Of a stretch of DNA of 64,000 nt, positions 1 through 7,101 are shown piece after piece; position 1 is the stretch's first letter, and every line of letters starts with the position of its first letter. The DNA is taken from positions 568,567 to 632,566 of the forward strand of contig CAWIOK010000001.1 of the NCBI GenBank assembly GCA_963837655.1, written 5' to 3'. Source of the DNA: CAVVSD01 sp963837655. GTDB lineage: Bacteria > Actinomycetota > Thermoleophilia > Solirubrobacterales > Solirubrobacteraceae. A program made the translations under genes and the position numbers. The notes below the pieces were generated by a model that was not told the DNA's origin, searched no databases, and worked only from the letters and a program-made list of their open reading frames with translations.

Positions 1-674
1 ATCGTGCCCTCCACGACCATGCCCGGCTGCAGGCGGTCGAGGATCTCCTGGCGCTGCTCCTTGCGCTCCTCCTCCAGCACCGCGCGGCGCGAGAGGACGA
101 CGTTGTTGCGCGACCGATTGAGCTCTATGACCTTGCACTCGATCTTCGTGCCCAGGTACTCGTCGAGGTTCGGGACGCGCCGGATGTCGACGAGCGAGGC
201 GGGCAGGAAGCCACGTACCCCGAGGTCGATGATCAGACCGCCCTTGACGACCTCGATGACGCTGCCCTCGACGGGCTCTCCGGACTCCGCTGCGGCCTCG
301 ATGCGACGCCATGCCTTCTCGAAGCGCGCACGCTTCTTGGACATGATGAGGCGACCGTCCTGGTCCTCCTTGGTGAGGACGAGGGCGTCGACCTCCTCGC
401 CCATCTCGACCTCATCGTGCGGGTCGACGTTCTTGCGGATCGAGAGCTCGTTGGAGGGGATGACCCCTTCGCTCTTGTACCCGATGTCGACGAGGACCTC
501 GTCGTTGTCGATGCGCACGACGAGCCCGGTGACGACGTCGCCCTCTTCGAAGAGGGACATGGTCGCGTCGTAGTTCGGTACGACTCGACCGTCGATCTCG
601 AGCAGCAGGCCGTCGGATCCCTCGACGACCTTTGCGCCTTCGACGCTTGACGTTGGTTCGGTGGTGACTGACAT
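1..674 (-). CDS. rpsA: 30S ribosomal protein S1, N-terminal part (cut by window edge)
   Basis: Reading the minus strand from the ATG at 672-674 gives about 224 residues with no stop before the window edge, so the C-terminal part is missing. The translation carries S1 RNA-binding repeats: the first around residues 33-105 (includes GDVVTGLVVRIDNDEVLVDIG and the GVIPSNEL strand), a second around 121-186 with GFLPASLVD, and a third starting near 205 (QPGMVVEGT). S1 helps the small ribosomal subunit bind mRNA. The start ATG lies in the short divergent gap to the flavoprotein gene on the other strand, so both promoters must share or overlap about 50 bp. The family identity is clear; the number of downstream S1 repeats cannot be known here. 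Confidence 0.95.
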   Translation of the reverse strand, partial: MSVTTEPTSSVEGAKVVEGSDGLLLEIDGRVVPNYDATMSLFEEGDVVTGLVVRIDNDEVLVDIGYKSEGVIPSNELSIRKNVDPHDEVEMGEEVDALVLTKEDQDGRLIMSKKRARFEKAWRRIEAAAESGEPVEGSVIEVVKGGLIIDLGVRGFLPASLVDIRRVPNLDEYLGTKIECKVIELNRSRNNVVLSRRAVLEEERKEQRQEILDRLQPGMVVEGT

Positions 675-723
675 TTCAGGCCAGAGGTTAGCGCCTCCCA
701 GTTCTTTCTATCCTGCGCTGCCG

Positions 724-1878
724 ATGCCGATCAGGGCTACGAAGCGAGGGGTTCAACGGACCCCGCTGAATGCCGACGCCGACGTCCTCGTCTGCGGCGC
801 CAGCTTTGCCGGGCTCACGGTCGCCCGCGAGCTAGCGCGTCACCCCGCGCGCCCGCGGGTGCTGATGGTCGACCGCTACGAGGTCGGCGAGCGCCAGACG
901 TCGGCCTGCGCGGCGCCCACGGAGTGGCTGCAGCACCTCGGGCTCGGCGGCTCGATCCAGCAGACGTTCGGCGATCTCGTGGTCCACGCACGCGACCGGA
1001 CGTTCCGTTGGGAGCTGCCGTTCACCTTCTCCACCTTCGACTACCGGCGCCTCTGCCGCATCCTGCTCGACGGGTGCGACGCGGAGTTCGAGACCGCCAA
1101 GGTCGACGGCCGGACGGGCGACGTCGTCCACACCGACCGCGGCGACCTGCGTTCCCCACTCGTCGTGGACGCGCTCGGCTGGCGTCGCGTGCTCGACACG
1201 AGCGAGCGCATCCAGCCGCCGGAGGCCCGCCTCTCGCGGGGCCTGGAGATCCACCCGCACGCCGCGGGCCCCGATCTCGAGCTGTGGCTGGACCCCCGCT
1301 ACGTGCGCGCCGGCTACTCGTGGTCGTTCCCCGCGGACGCGGAGCTGCGCGTCGGCGTCGGCTCCTTCGACCCCCGCGACCACGTGCGCGAGCCCACCGA
1401 GCGCCTCGCCGCGGCCGTCGGCGTGCCCGCCGAGCGCTGGCAGGGCAACTGGATCCCGCACCAGATCCGTCCAGCCACGGCCGACGGGACCTTCTTCGTG
1501 GGCGACAGCGCCGGGCACTGCCTGCCGACGACCGCCGAGGGGATCCGCCCCGCCTTCCACTTCGCGCTCGCGCTCGGGCGAGAGCTGCGGTCCGTCCTGG
1601 CCGGGGAGCAGACCCGTGAGCAGGCGCTGGCGCGGTACGGCGCGTTCTCCGACGCGCACCGCTGGAAGTACGACGCGCTGCTTCGCGCGCAGGACGCCGT
1701 CGGCAGGCTCAACCCACGCCCGCGCGGGATGCGCCAGGCGCTCACCGCGCTGTCGCAGCCGAGCCTCCTGACCTGGATGTTCCGCCACTACCTCGCGATC
1801 TGCCCGCCCGAGGCGGCCGCCGCTGCCGCCGCAGCGCGGGGCGGCTACGGACGCGCCGTCTCCGCCGCAGCCGCGTAG
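724..1878 (+). CDS. FAD-dependent oxidoreductase, geranylgeranyl reductase-like (paralogue 1)
   Basis: A 384-residue flavoprotein. The N-terminus has a dinucleotide-binding fold with DVLVCGASFAGL in place of the classic GxGxxG, followed by an acidic strand end (VDRYEVGER). A second FAD contact block is FFVGDSAGHCLPTTAEGIR, the GD motif typical of geranylgeranyl reductase and related monooxygenase-like flavoproteins. ATG at 724 is preferred over a GTG at 661, which would overlap the rpsA start. The 33172-34275 gene is a clear paralogue, sharing YEVGER, TSACAAPT, GWRRVLD, LSRGLE and the GD block, and sits beside a phytoene synthase, so an isoprenoid-related redox role is plausible. The substrate is unknown. 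The 3' end overlaps the convergent next gene by 34 bp. Confidence 0.8.
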   Translation: MPIRATKRGVQRTPLNADADVLVCGASFAGLTVARELARHPARPRVLMVDRYEVGERQTSACAAPTEWLQHLGLGGSIQQTFGDLVVHARDRTFRWELPFTFSTFDYRRLCRILLDGCDAEFETAKVDGRTGDVVHTDRGDLRSPLVVDALGWRRVLDTSERIQPPEARLSRGLEIHPHAAGPDLELWLDPRYVRAGYSWSFPADAELRVGVGSFDPRDHVREPTERLAAAVGVPAERWQGNWIPHQIRPATADGTFFVGDSAGHCLPTTAEGIRPAFHFALALGRELRSVLAGEQTREQALARYGAFSDAHRWKYDALLRAQDAVGRLNPRPRGMRQALTALSQPSLLTWMFRHYLAICPPEAAAAAAAARGGYGRAVSAAAA

Positions 1879-2702
1879 GGACGCACCCCCAGGATCTCCC
1901 GCGCCTCGCCGGACGTGGCGACGGGACGACCGATCTCCGCCGCCAGCCGCGCGACTCGCTCGACGAGCTGCCGGTTGCTCACCGCGAGCTCGCCACGGTG
2001 GTACATGACGTTGTCCTCCAGGCCCGTGCGGACGTGCCCGCCGGATGCGAGCGCCACCAGGTTCATCGGCAGCTGCGCGCGCCCGATCCCGCACACCGAC
2101 CAGGTCGCCGAGGGCGGGAGCATCGCGCGCATGTGCGCGACCTGCGCGAGCGTCGCGGGGCCGCCGCCGCGGACGCCGAGGACGAACTGGAAGTGCAACG
2201 GCTCGCGCAGCACGCCCGCGGCGAGGAGATCCAGCGCGTTCTGCACGTGCGAGGCGTCGAAGCACTCGATCTCCGGCGCGACGTCGTTGCGCGTGAACGC
2301 CGCCGCCATGTCCTCCAGGAAGGGGCGGCCGTTCTGGAAGACCCAGTCGTTGAAGTTCGTCGACCCGCAGTCGAACGACCCCATCTCCGGCGCGAGGTCC
2401 AGGCACTCGTAGCGGTGCGCGGCCGGGAACGTGCCCCCGCCCGAGCCGGTGCTGAGGTTCAGGACGGCGTCGCAGCCCCGAGCCCGGATCCCGTCGACCA
2501 GCTCGGCGAAGCGCGCCGTCTCGTACGAGGGCGTGCCGTCCTCGTCGCGAGCATGGAGGTGGATGACCGAGGCGCCGGCCTCCCATGCCTGCACCGAGGA
2601 GTCCACGATCTCCTCGCTGGTCATCGGCACGTGGGGCGTGACGGAGCGATCGGTGATCGAGCCGGTGACTGCGGCGCAGATGACGACGGGGGCTGTGCTC
2701 AC
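1845..2702 (-). CDS. Beta-keto acid cleavage enzyme (BKACE/Kce, DUF849 family)
   Basis: A 285-residue TIM-barrel enzyme of the 3-keto-5-aminohexanoate cleavage family. The family condenses a beta-keto acid with acetyl-CoA to give a CoA thioester and acetoacetate, using a zinc ion. The expected blocks are present: an N-terminal VVICAAVTGSITDR strand, the zinc-site motif VIHLHARDEDG, NLSTGSGG after strand 3, and a late GLEDN motif with VMYHRGELA. Length fits the family (about 270-310). Lysine degradation partners (kdd, kal and similar) are not present nearby, so the actual beta-keto acid cannot be assigned. It is convergent with the flavoprotein gene, with a 34-bp tail overlap, and divergent from the cobalamin riboswitch region. 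Confidence 0.85.
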   Translation of the reverse strand: MSTAPVVICAAVTGSITDRSVTPHVPMTSEEIVDSSVQAWEAGASVIHLHARDEDGTPSYETARFAELVDGIRARGCDAVLNLSTGSGGGTFPAAHRYECLDLAPEMGSFDCGSTNFNDWVFQNGRPFLEDMAAAFTRNDVAPEIECFDASHVQNALDLLAAGVLREPLHFQFVLGVRGGGPATLAQVAHMRAMLPPSATWSVCGIGRAQLPMNLVALASGGHVRTGLEDNVMYHRGELAVSNRQLVERVARLAAEIGRPVATSGEAREILGVRPYAAAAETARP

Positions 2703-2739
2703 CAGGGCTGCTCCTCTCTCGTGCCGTTCCGTCCCGACC

Positions 2740-2873
2740 GGCGTCCATCCTCATCCGTCCCCGGCATACCGGGGGCGTGGAACGTCAGCGAGGTCCGGTG
2801 ACATCCCGGCGCTGTCCCGCAACGGTAAAGCCCCCCGACGTCTCAGCGGGACGAGAACCTGTCCGGCGACGTC
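2740..2873 (+). promoter_or_regulatory. Cobalamin (B12) riboswitch
   Basis: The core of a cobalamin aptamer is readable on the plus strand. GGTCCGGTGACATCCCGGCG (2792-2811) is the conserved GGTGnnAnnCC hairpin block. It is followed directly by the CTGTCCCGCAACGGTAA block (2812-2828), the hallmark of this class. A degenerate B12-box-like segment, GACGAGAACCTGTCCGGC (about 2850-2867), follows. The outer P1 helix is not clear to me, so the 5' boundary is approximate. Directly downstream is a remnant of a class I ribonucleotide reductase large-subunit gene. That is the known target of such a riboswitch in Streptomyces, where B12 represses class Ia nrdAB in favour of the B12-dependent class II enzyme. 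Confidence 0.78.
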
Positions 2874-3055
2874 ATGGTGCTCAACCCGCACCTCGTCGCC
2901 GACCTCAAGGCTGGGGAGCCGTGGACCGGCGCGCCTGGCGGTCGGAGCTCGAGACGACGTACCACCTGCGCACGCTCGGGGCCTCGCGCGTCGAGGGCCC
3001 GACGGTGTGGATCGCGGCCCAGCGCAACGGCGAGGCGTGCGAGGCCTGCCAGTAG
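2874..3055 (+). pseudogene. Remnant of ribonucleotide-diphosphate reductase alpha subunit
   Basis: Two short stretches recall class I NrdA but lie in different frames. From the ATG at 2874 one reads MVLNPHLVADLKAGEPW, like the NPHLV-x-LK block that lies about 150 residues before the NrdA C-terminus. After a junction near 2925-2938 a second frame reads AWRSELETTYHLRTLGAS and ends in CEACQ and a stop at 3055. This resembles the C-terminal KTTYYLRTxGA segment and the terminal redox-active Cys pair of NrdA. Everything N-terminal to NPHLV and the stretch between the blocks is gone. I read it as a gene collapsed by internal deletions behind an intact riboswitch. It could alternatively be expressed as a short novel peptide, but that has less support. 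Confidence 0.62.
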
Positions 3056-3083
3056 CCGGCGTCGCACCTCCTCGCAGGGGCGG

Positions 3084-4496
3084 CTACCTCACGCTGGTGG
3101 AGCCCTGTCCGACCGACGGCGCGGTGTTCGCGCCGTCGGCGACGACCCGGTTCACGTATGTGCCTCCGCGGCGGTTCAGCCGCGTGGTGATGCGGTAGGT
3201 GGCGCGCGCGCCCGGCGCGAGGCTGTCCGTGCGCCAGCCCAGCTGCCCGTCGGCCAGCGTGCCGCCCCCGAGGCTCGCGAACGAGGCGCCGCGCCTGAGG
3301 CGGTCGGTGACCTGGACGCCGGCGGCGACGGCTTGGCCGCAGTTGGTCACGACGATGGTCCATCCGACCAGGCCGCCACGGCGAACCTTGCGCCGGCCGG
3401 CGGTCGTGGAGACGCAGAGCTTCGTCGTGGCTCCGGTCGGGGCGCTGGCGACCGCTCCTGCGGGCCCGGGCGGGCCCATCAGGCCGGTCGCGCCGATGGA
3501 GCCAGGCAGGCCCGCGATCCCGCCGAGACCGGTGGCCCCGACGAGCCCCATCGGTCCCACGGCGCCTGTGAGGCCCGTGGCGCCCGTCAGACCGAGGGGG
3601 CCTGGGGCGCCGGCAGAACCGTCGTTGCCGTCCGTTCCGTCGATGCCGTTCGTGCCGTTCGTGCCGTTCGTGCCGTCGGCTCCGGTCGCGCCTCGCGCGC
3701 CGTCAGCGCCGGCGGGCCCAGCAGGTCCGGCAGGGCCCGTCACGACGACCGGCGGCGCGGCGCACCGGTCGGTTCGGATCGCGTTCGACGCGAGGGTGAC
3801 CGCGCCGTGGTTCGCGAGCAGCCGTCCATCGACCCGCGAGCTCGCGCCGACGGTGATGGCGTCGTCCGCCATCACCGTGCCGGTGAACCGTGCGGTCGCG
3901 CCGACCGTCATCGCGCTGCCGACCGTCCAGAAGACGTTGCACGCCTGCGCCTTGTCGACCAGCGCCACCGTCGTCGAGGCAGCGACCGACAGCGCCCCGC
4001 CGATCTGGAAGATGAAGACGGCGTCCGGGTCACCCTGCGCGTCGAGCGTCAGGGTGCCTCCGGAGAAGCCCATCGCGCCCGGCGTGCCGTACGCGCCCGT
4101 GGTGAACGTCTGTCCGATGAAGTCGGCGGTCGCCAGCACCGCGCTCGGACGCAGCACGGCATCCCCGTAGGCACGGCCCAGGCTCGTGATCGCCGCTGCC
4201 GACTGGGCGTCGCCGAGATGCGTCTCCCCGAGCACGATCGGCGTGCCGGCGAGGGTCGCCGACGGTGACACGCCGAGGTTCTCGGACATCGCCGTGGCGC
4301 CGGTGCTGGTGATGGAGAACCCCGACAGGGTCGAGTATGCCGCCGCATCACCGAGGTCGACGGGCTCGATCGCGAGCGCCGGGCCGGCGAGCACCAGCCA
4401 CACCAGCATTCCGGCAACGGACGCGGCGACGCCCGACGCGGCCCGGATCGGGAGCGGGCGGGCGCGTCTTCGGGACGACGACGGAAAGCCGGACAT
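3084..4496 (-). CDS. Secreted ice-binding-like protein (DUF3494) with collagen-like repeats and DUF11-type domain
   Basis: A 470-residue exported protein. Residues 1-42 form a signal peptide (Arg-rich start, hydrophobic core, cleavage near GPALA). Residues about 43-247 match the DUF3494 ice-binding/adhesin fold: it opens with VDLGDAAAYSTLSG and contains the FIFQIGGALSVAAS, NVFWTVGSAMTVGATA and GTVMADDAITVGA blocks typical of this beta-solenoid. Residues about 253-350 are Gly-X-Y collagen-like triplets (GPAGPAG, GTNGTNG, GATGLTGA). Residues about 355-470 form a DUF11/CARDB-like Ig fold (WTIVVTNCGQAVAAG, APGARATYRITT). The likely role is surface adhesion or ice interaction; the multidomain layout suggests a stalked adhesin. 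It has no LPXTG motif or C-terminal membrane anchor, so attachment is unclear. Convergent to the nrdA remnant. Confidence 0.85.
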   Translation of the reverse strand: MSGFPSSSRRRARPLPIRAASGVAASVAGMLVWLVLAGPALAIEPVDLGDAAAYSTLSGFSITSTGATAMSENLGVSPSATLAGTPIVLGETHLGDAQSAAAITSLGRAYGDAVLRPSAVLATADFIGQTFTTGAYGTPGAMGFSGGTLTLDAQGDPDAVFIFQIGGALSVAASTTVALVDKAQACNVFWTVGSAMTVGATARFTGTVMADDAITVGASSRVDGRLLANHGAVTLASNAIRTDRCAAPPVVVTGPAGPAGPAGADGARGATGADGTNGTNGTNGIDGTDGNDGSAGAPGPLGLTGATGLTGAVGPMGLVGATGLGGIAGLPGSIGATGLMGPPGPAGAVASAPTGATTKLCVSTTAGRRKVRRGGLVGWTIVVTNCGQAVAAGVQVTDRLRRGASFASLGGGTLADGQLGWRTDSLAPGARATYRITTRLNRRGGTYVNRVVADGANTAPSVGQGSTSVR

Positions 4497-4709
4497 GAGC
4501 GATCACCCTTCGGGTGGGGAGTTCGTGACGCCCGCGACCGTCGGCCCCCGTGGGGAAGCCGTCGGGCGAGCGCCCCTCCCGATCTGCGCAACAAGCGCCC
4601 ATCGCGATCGGTTGGCTTGTGTCATGTGCATCGACATCCCCGGGCCCGAGCATGAATCGGAGCCGCGATCGAGGACCAAGGCGCGCAGATCCGTACCATC
4701 GAGCCGCCG
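4497..4709. promoter_or_regulatory. Divergent intergenic region between ice-binding protein and serine hydrolase
   Basis: This 213-bp gap separates two divergently transcribed genes and must hold both promoters. Immediately upstream of the ice-binding protein ATG there is a small hairpin (CACCC-GAA-GGGTG on the minus strand, 4506-4518) that may sit in its leader. I could not pick convincing -35/-10 hexamers and saw no known riboswitch. Confidence 0.35.
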
Positions 4710-5651
4710 ATGGCCACGAGCGCGCGTCTCCCCACCCGCGTACAGCGTGCGGTACGAGAGGCCATGGGTCCGGCGAACGTGCCGGGCGCGGCGCTGGCGG
4801 TCGTCGAGGACGGCGACGTCGTCTGGGTCGGTGCGCTCGGCGCGGTCGGGCCGGACGCGCGCTTCCAGGCGGGCTCGGTCTCCAAGGCCCTCGCCGCGCT
4901 CGGCGTGCTGCGGCTCGCCGCGCACACCGGCGCCGACCTCGACGCGCCGCTCGTCCCGTCGCTCGGAGGCTGGCGTCCACCCGGCGCGCCGCCGGGGATG
5001 GAGGACGGGATCACGCTGCGCCGCGTCCTGAGCCACACCGCCGGCATCGGCGTTCCCGCCTATCCGGGCGAGCCGTCCGGTGCCACGCTGCCGACGACCG
5101 CGGACCTGATGGCCTCGGTGCGCCTCGTCGCACCTCCCGGTCGCGGCTTCCGCTACTCCGGCGGCAGCTTCACGGTGGCCCAGCACTGGGCGGAGCTGAC
5201 GTCCGGGCTGCCGTTCGGCGAGCTCATGGAGCGGACGGTGCTGGGCCCGCTCGGGATGCGTGCGAGCACGTTCGTGCAGGAGCCGTCCACCGCCGACGTC
5301 GTGCCCCACGACGCCGACGGGGCGCCGATGCCCGCCTACCGCCACGCGGCGCTCGCGGCCGCGGGGCTGCTGACGACCGCCGCCGACCTCGCCCGCTTCG
5401 GCGCCGCGATCGTGTCCGGCGCGCTCCCCCAGGGCATGACCACTCCTGCACCGGCGACCGGCGGCCGCTACGGCCTGGGGCTGGAGCTCGGCGCCCTCGG
5501 CCCCGGCCTGGCCGGCCACTCCGGTCAGAACCGCGGCTGGCGCGCGCTCGTCGTCGCGCAGCCCGACACCCGGCGCGGCATCGTCGTGCTGACGAACGGC
5601 GAGGGAGGTGACCCCGTTCGCTCGGCAGCGCTCGCCGAGTTGGTTGCGTGA
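4710..5651 (+). CDS. Serine hydrolase, beta-lactamase/penicillin-binding protein fold (class C-like)
   Basis: A 313-residue protein with the class C beta-lactamase/DD-peptidase/esterase active-site set. The SxxK nucleophile motif is SVSK in QAGSVSKALA (residues about 53-60), the YxN-type motif appears as YSG in FRYSGGSF, and the third motif as HSG in LAGHSGQNRG near residue 277. There is no obvious signal peptide, so it may act in the cytoplasm as an esterase or peptidase rather than as a cell-wall enzyme. It has the family's LSHTAGI block after the first motif. The following MFS gene starts 29 bp downstream on the same strand and may be co-transcribed. Substrate unknown. Confidence 0.85.
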   Translation: MATSARLPTRVQRAVREAMGPANVPGAALAVVEDGDVVWVGALGAVGPDARFQAGSVSKALAALGVLRLAAHTGADLDAPLVPSLGGWRPPGAPPGMEDGITLRRVLSHTAGIGVPAYPGEPSGATLPTTADLMASVRLVAPPGRGFRYSGGSFTVAQHWAELTSGLPFGELMERTVLGPLGMRASTFVQEPSTADVVPHDADGAPMPAYRHAALAAAGLLTTAADLARFGAAIVSGALPQGMTTPAPATGGRYGLGLELGALGPGLAGHSGQNRGWRALVVAQPDTRRGIVVLTNGEGGDPVRSAALAELVA

Positions 5652-5679
5652 AGCTACTCACTCGTCTAGGTTGCCGGAC

Positions 5680-7101
5680 ATGTCGCAGCCGACCAGCCCG
5701 TGGCGAGGGTTCGCGTTCATCTCGGTCGCGATCTTCATCGCGAGCCTCGACCTGTTCATCGTCAACATCGCGTTCCCCGCGATCGGCGAGGACTTCCCCG
5801 ACGCGTCGGTCTCTGGGCTGTCGTGGATCCTCAGCGCGTACGCGATCGTCTTCGCCGCCCTGCTCGTGCCGTTCGGCAAGCTGGGCGACCTCGTCGGCCG
5901 CCTCCGCGTGTTCCGGGCCGGCCTCGCCGTGTTCACCCTCGGCTCGGCGCTCTGCGCGCTCGCGCCGTCGGCCGAGCTGCTCGTCGCGGCGCGCGTCGTC
6001 CAGGCGGCGGGTGCAGCGGCGCTCACGCCGACCTCGCTGGGGCTCGTGCTCCCCAGCTTCCCAGCGCAGCGCCGCTCCGCGGTCATCGGCGCGTGGGCCG
6101 CGCTCGGTGGCGTCGGCGCCGCCATGGGCCCGCCCCTCGGCGGTCTGCTCGTCGAGCTCAGCTGGCACTGGATCTTCGTCATCAACGTGCCGCTCGGGCT
6201 CCTGTGCCTCGCGTTCGTCGGCCGGTACTTCACGGAGATCCGCGACCCGTCCGGCCGCCTTCCTGACGGCATCGGCGCGGTGCTCGCCGTCGGGTGCGTC
6301 GGGTTGCTGGCCCTCGGGCTCGCGCAGGGCCCGGACTGGGGCTGGGACTGGCGGGTCGTGGCGAGCCTCGCGGGCGCCTTGGTGCTCGGCGCGATGCTCG
6401 TCGAGCGGTCCCGGCGCCATCTCGAACCGGTCCTGGCGCTCGACCTCCTGCGCTCGCGGACGTTCTCGCTCGCCAGCCTCGCGACGTTCCTGTTCTTCGC
6501 CGGCTTCGCCGGGCTGCTGCTCGGCAACGTCCTCTTCCTCACCGGCGTGTGGGGCTACTCGTCCCTGCAGGCCGGACTGGCGTTCGCGCCGGGGCCGATG
6601 CTCGCGGCGACCTCTGCGGCGCTGTCGGGCCGCCTCGCCGACCGCATCGGTTCGCCGGCGCTCCTCGGGGTGCCCGGCGGCATCCTCTTCGCGCTCGGCG
6701 CGTCGTTCTACCTGCGTCTCCCGGCCGAGCCGCACTACCTGAGCCACTTCCTGCCCGGGTCGATCATGACCGGCGTCGGCGTCGGCCTGAGCCTTCCGGC
6801 GCTCACCGGGTCGGCGCTGCTCGCCGTGCCGGGGCCCGCGCTGGCCACCGGCGTGGCGACGAGCACCGCGTTCCGCCAGATCGGCGGCGCGCTCGGCGTC
6901 GCGACCTTCGTCGCCGTGCACGGCACGCCGGGGCCGGGCGAGGTGCTCGACGCGTTCGACCACAGCTTCCTGCTCGTCGCGTGCTGCGGCCTCGCGGCGG
7001 CCGCGACGATGGCGGTGCTGACCCTGAGGCTGCGCCGGACGGACTACGAGGCCGCGCCGGCAGGCTCCCGCGCCGCCTCCAGCGGCGCGCCCGCGAGCTG
7101 A
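5680..7101 (+). CDS. MFS transporter, DHA2-type drug exporter
   Basis: A 473-residue membrane protein with about 14 predicted helices. Motif A-like KLGDLVGRLRVF lies between helices 2 and 3, LSGRLADRIG is the repeat in the second half, and the GPPLGG motif C in helix 5 marks proton-driven drug antiporters of the DHA2 family. ATG at 5680 follows the stop of the hydrolase by 28 bp; an upstream GTG at 5608 would overlap that gene and adds no membrane sequence. Its end overlaps the end of a second, convergent MFS gene by 58 bp. Substrate cannot be inferred. Confidence 0.88.
   Translation: MSQPTSPWRGFAFISVAIFIASLDLFIVNIAFPAIGEDFPDASVSGLSWILSAYAIVFAALLVPFGKLGDLVGRLRVFRAGLAVFTLGSALCALAPSAELLVAARVVQAAGAAALTPTSLGLVLPSFPAQRRSAVIGAWAALGGVGAAMGPPLGGLLVELSWHWIFVINVPLGLLCLAFVGRYFTEIRDPSGRLPDGIGAVLAVGCVGLLALGLAQGPDWGWDWRVVASLAGALVLGAMLVERSRRHLEPVLALDLLRSRTFSLASLATFLFFAGFAGLLLGNVLFLTGVWGYSSLQAGLAFAPGPMLAATSAALSGRLADRIGSPALLGVPGGILFALGASFYLRLPAEPHYLSHFLPGSIMTGVGVGLSLPALTGSALLAVPGPALATGVATSTAFRQIGGALGVATFVAVHGTPGPGEVLDAFDHSFLLVACCGLAAAATMAVLTLRLRRTDYEAAPAGSRAASSGAPAS

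Noticed and set aside
2777..3055. A 92-codon open frame covering the B12 aptamer and the nrdA-like tail
   Set aside because: Its first third translates the riboswitch core, which is RNA structure. Only the last 40 residues resemble a protein family, so it is not a gene in this form.
3450..3750. Short repeated GGCCC/GGTCC-type units resembling a CRISPR or tandem repeat
   Set aside because: The repeats keep a 9-bp coding phase and encode Gly-X-Y collagen triplets inside one protein. There are no uniform repeats with unique spacers.
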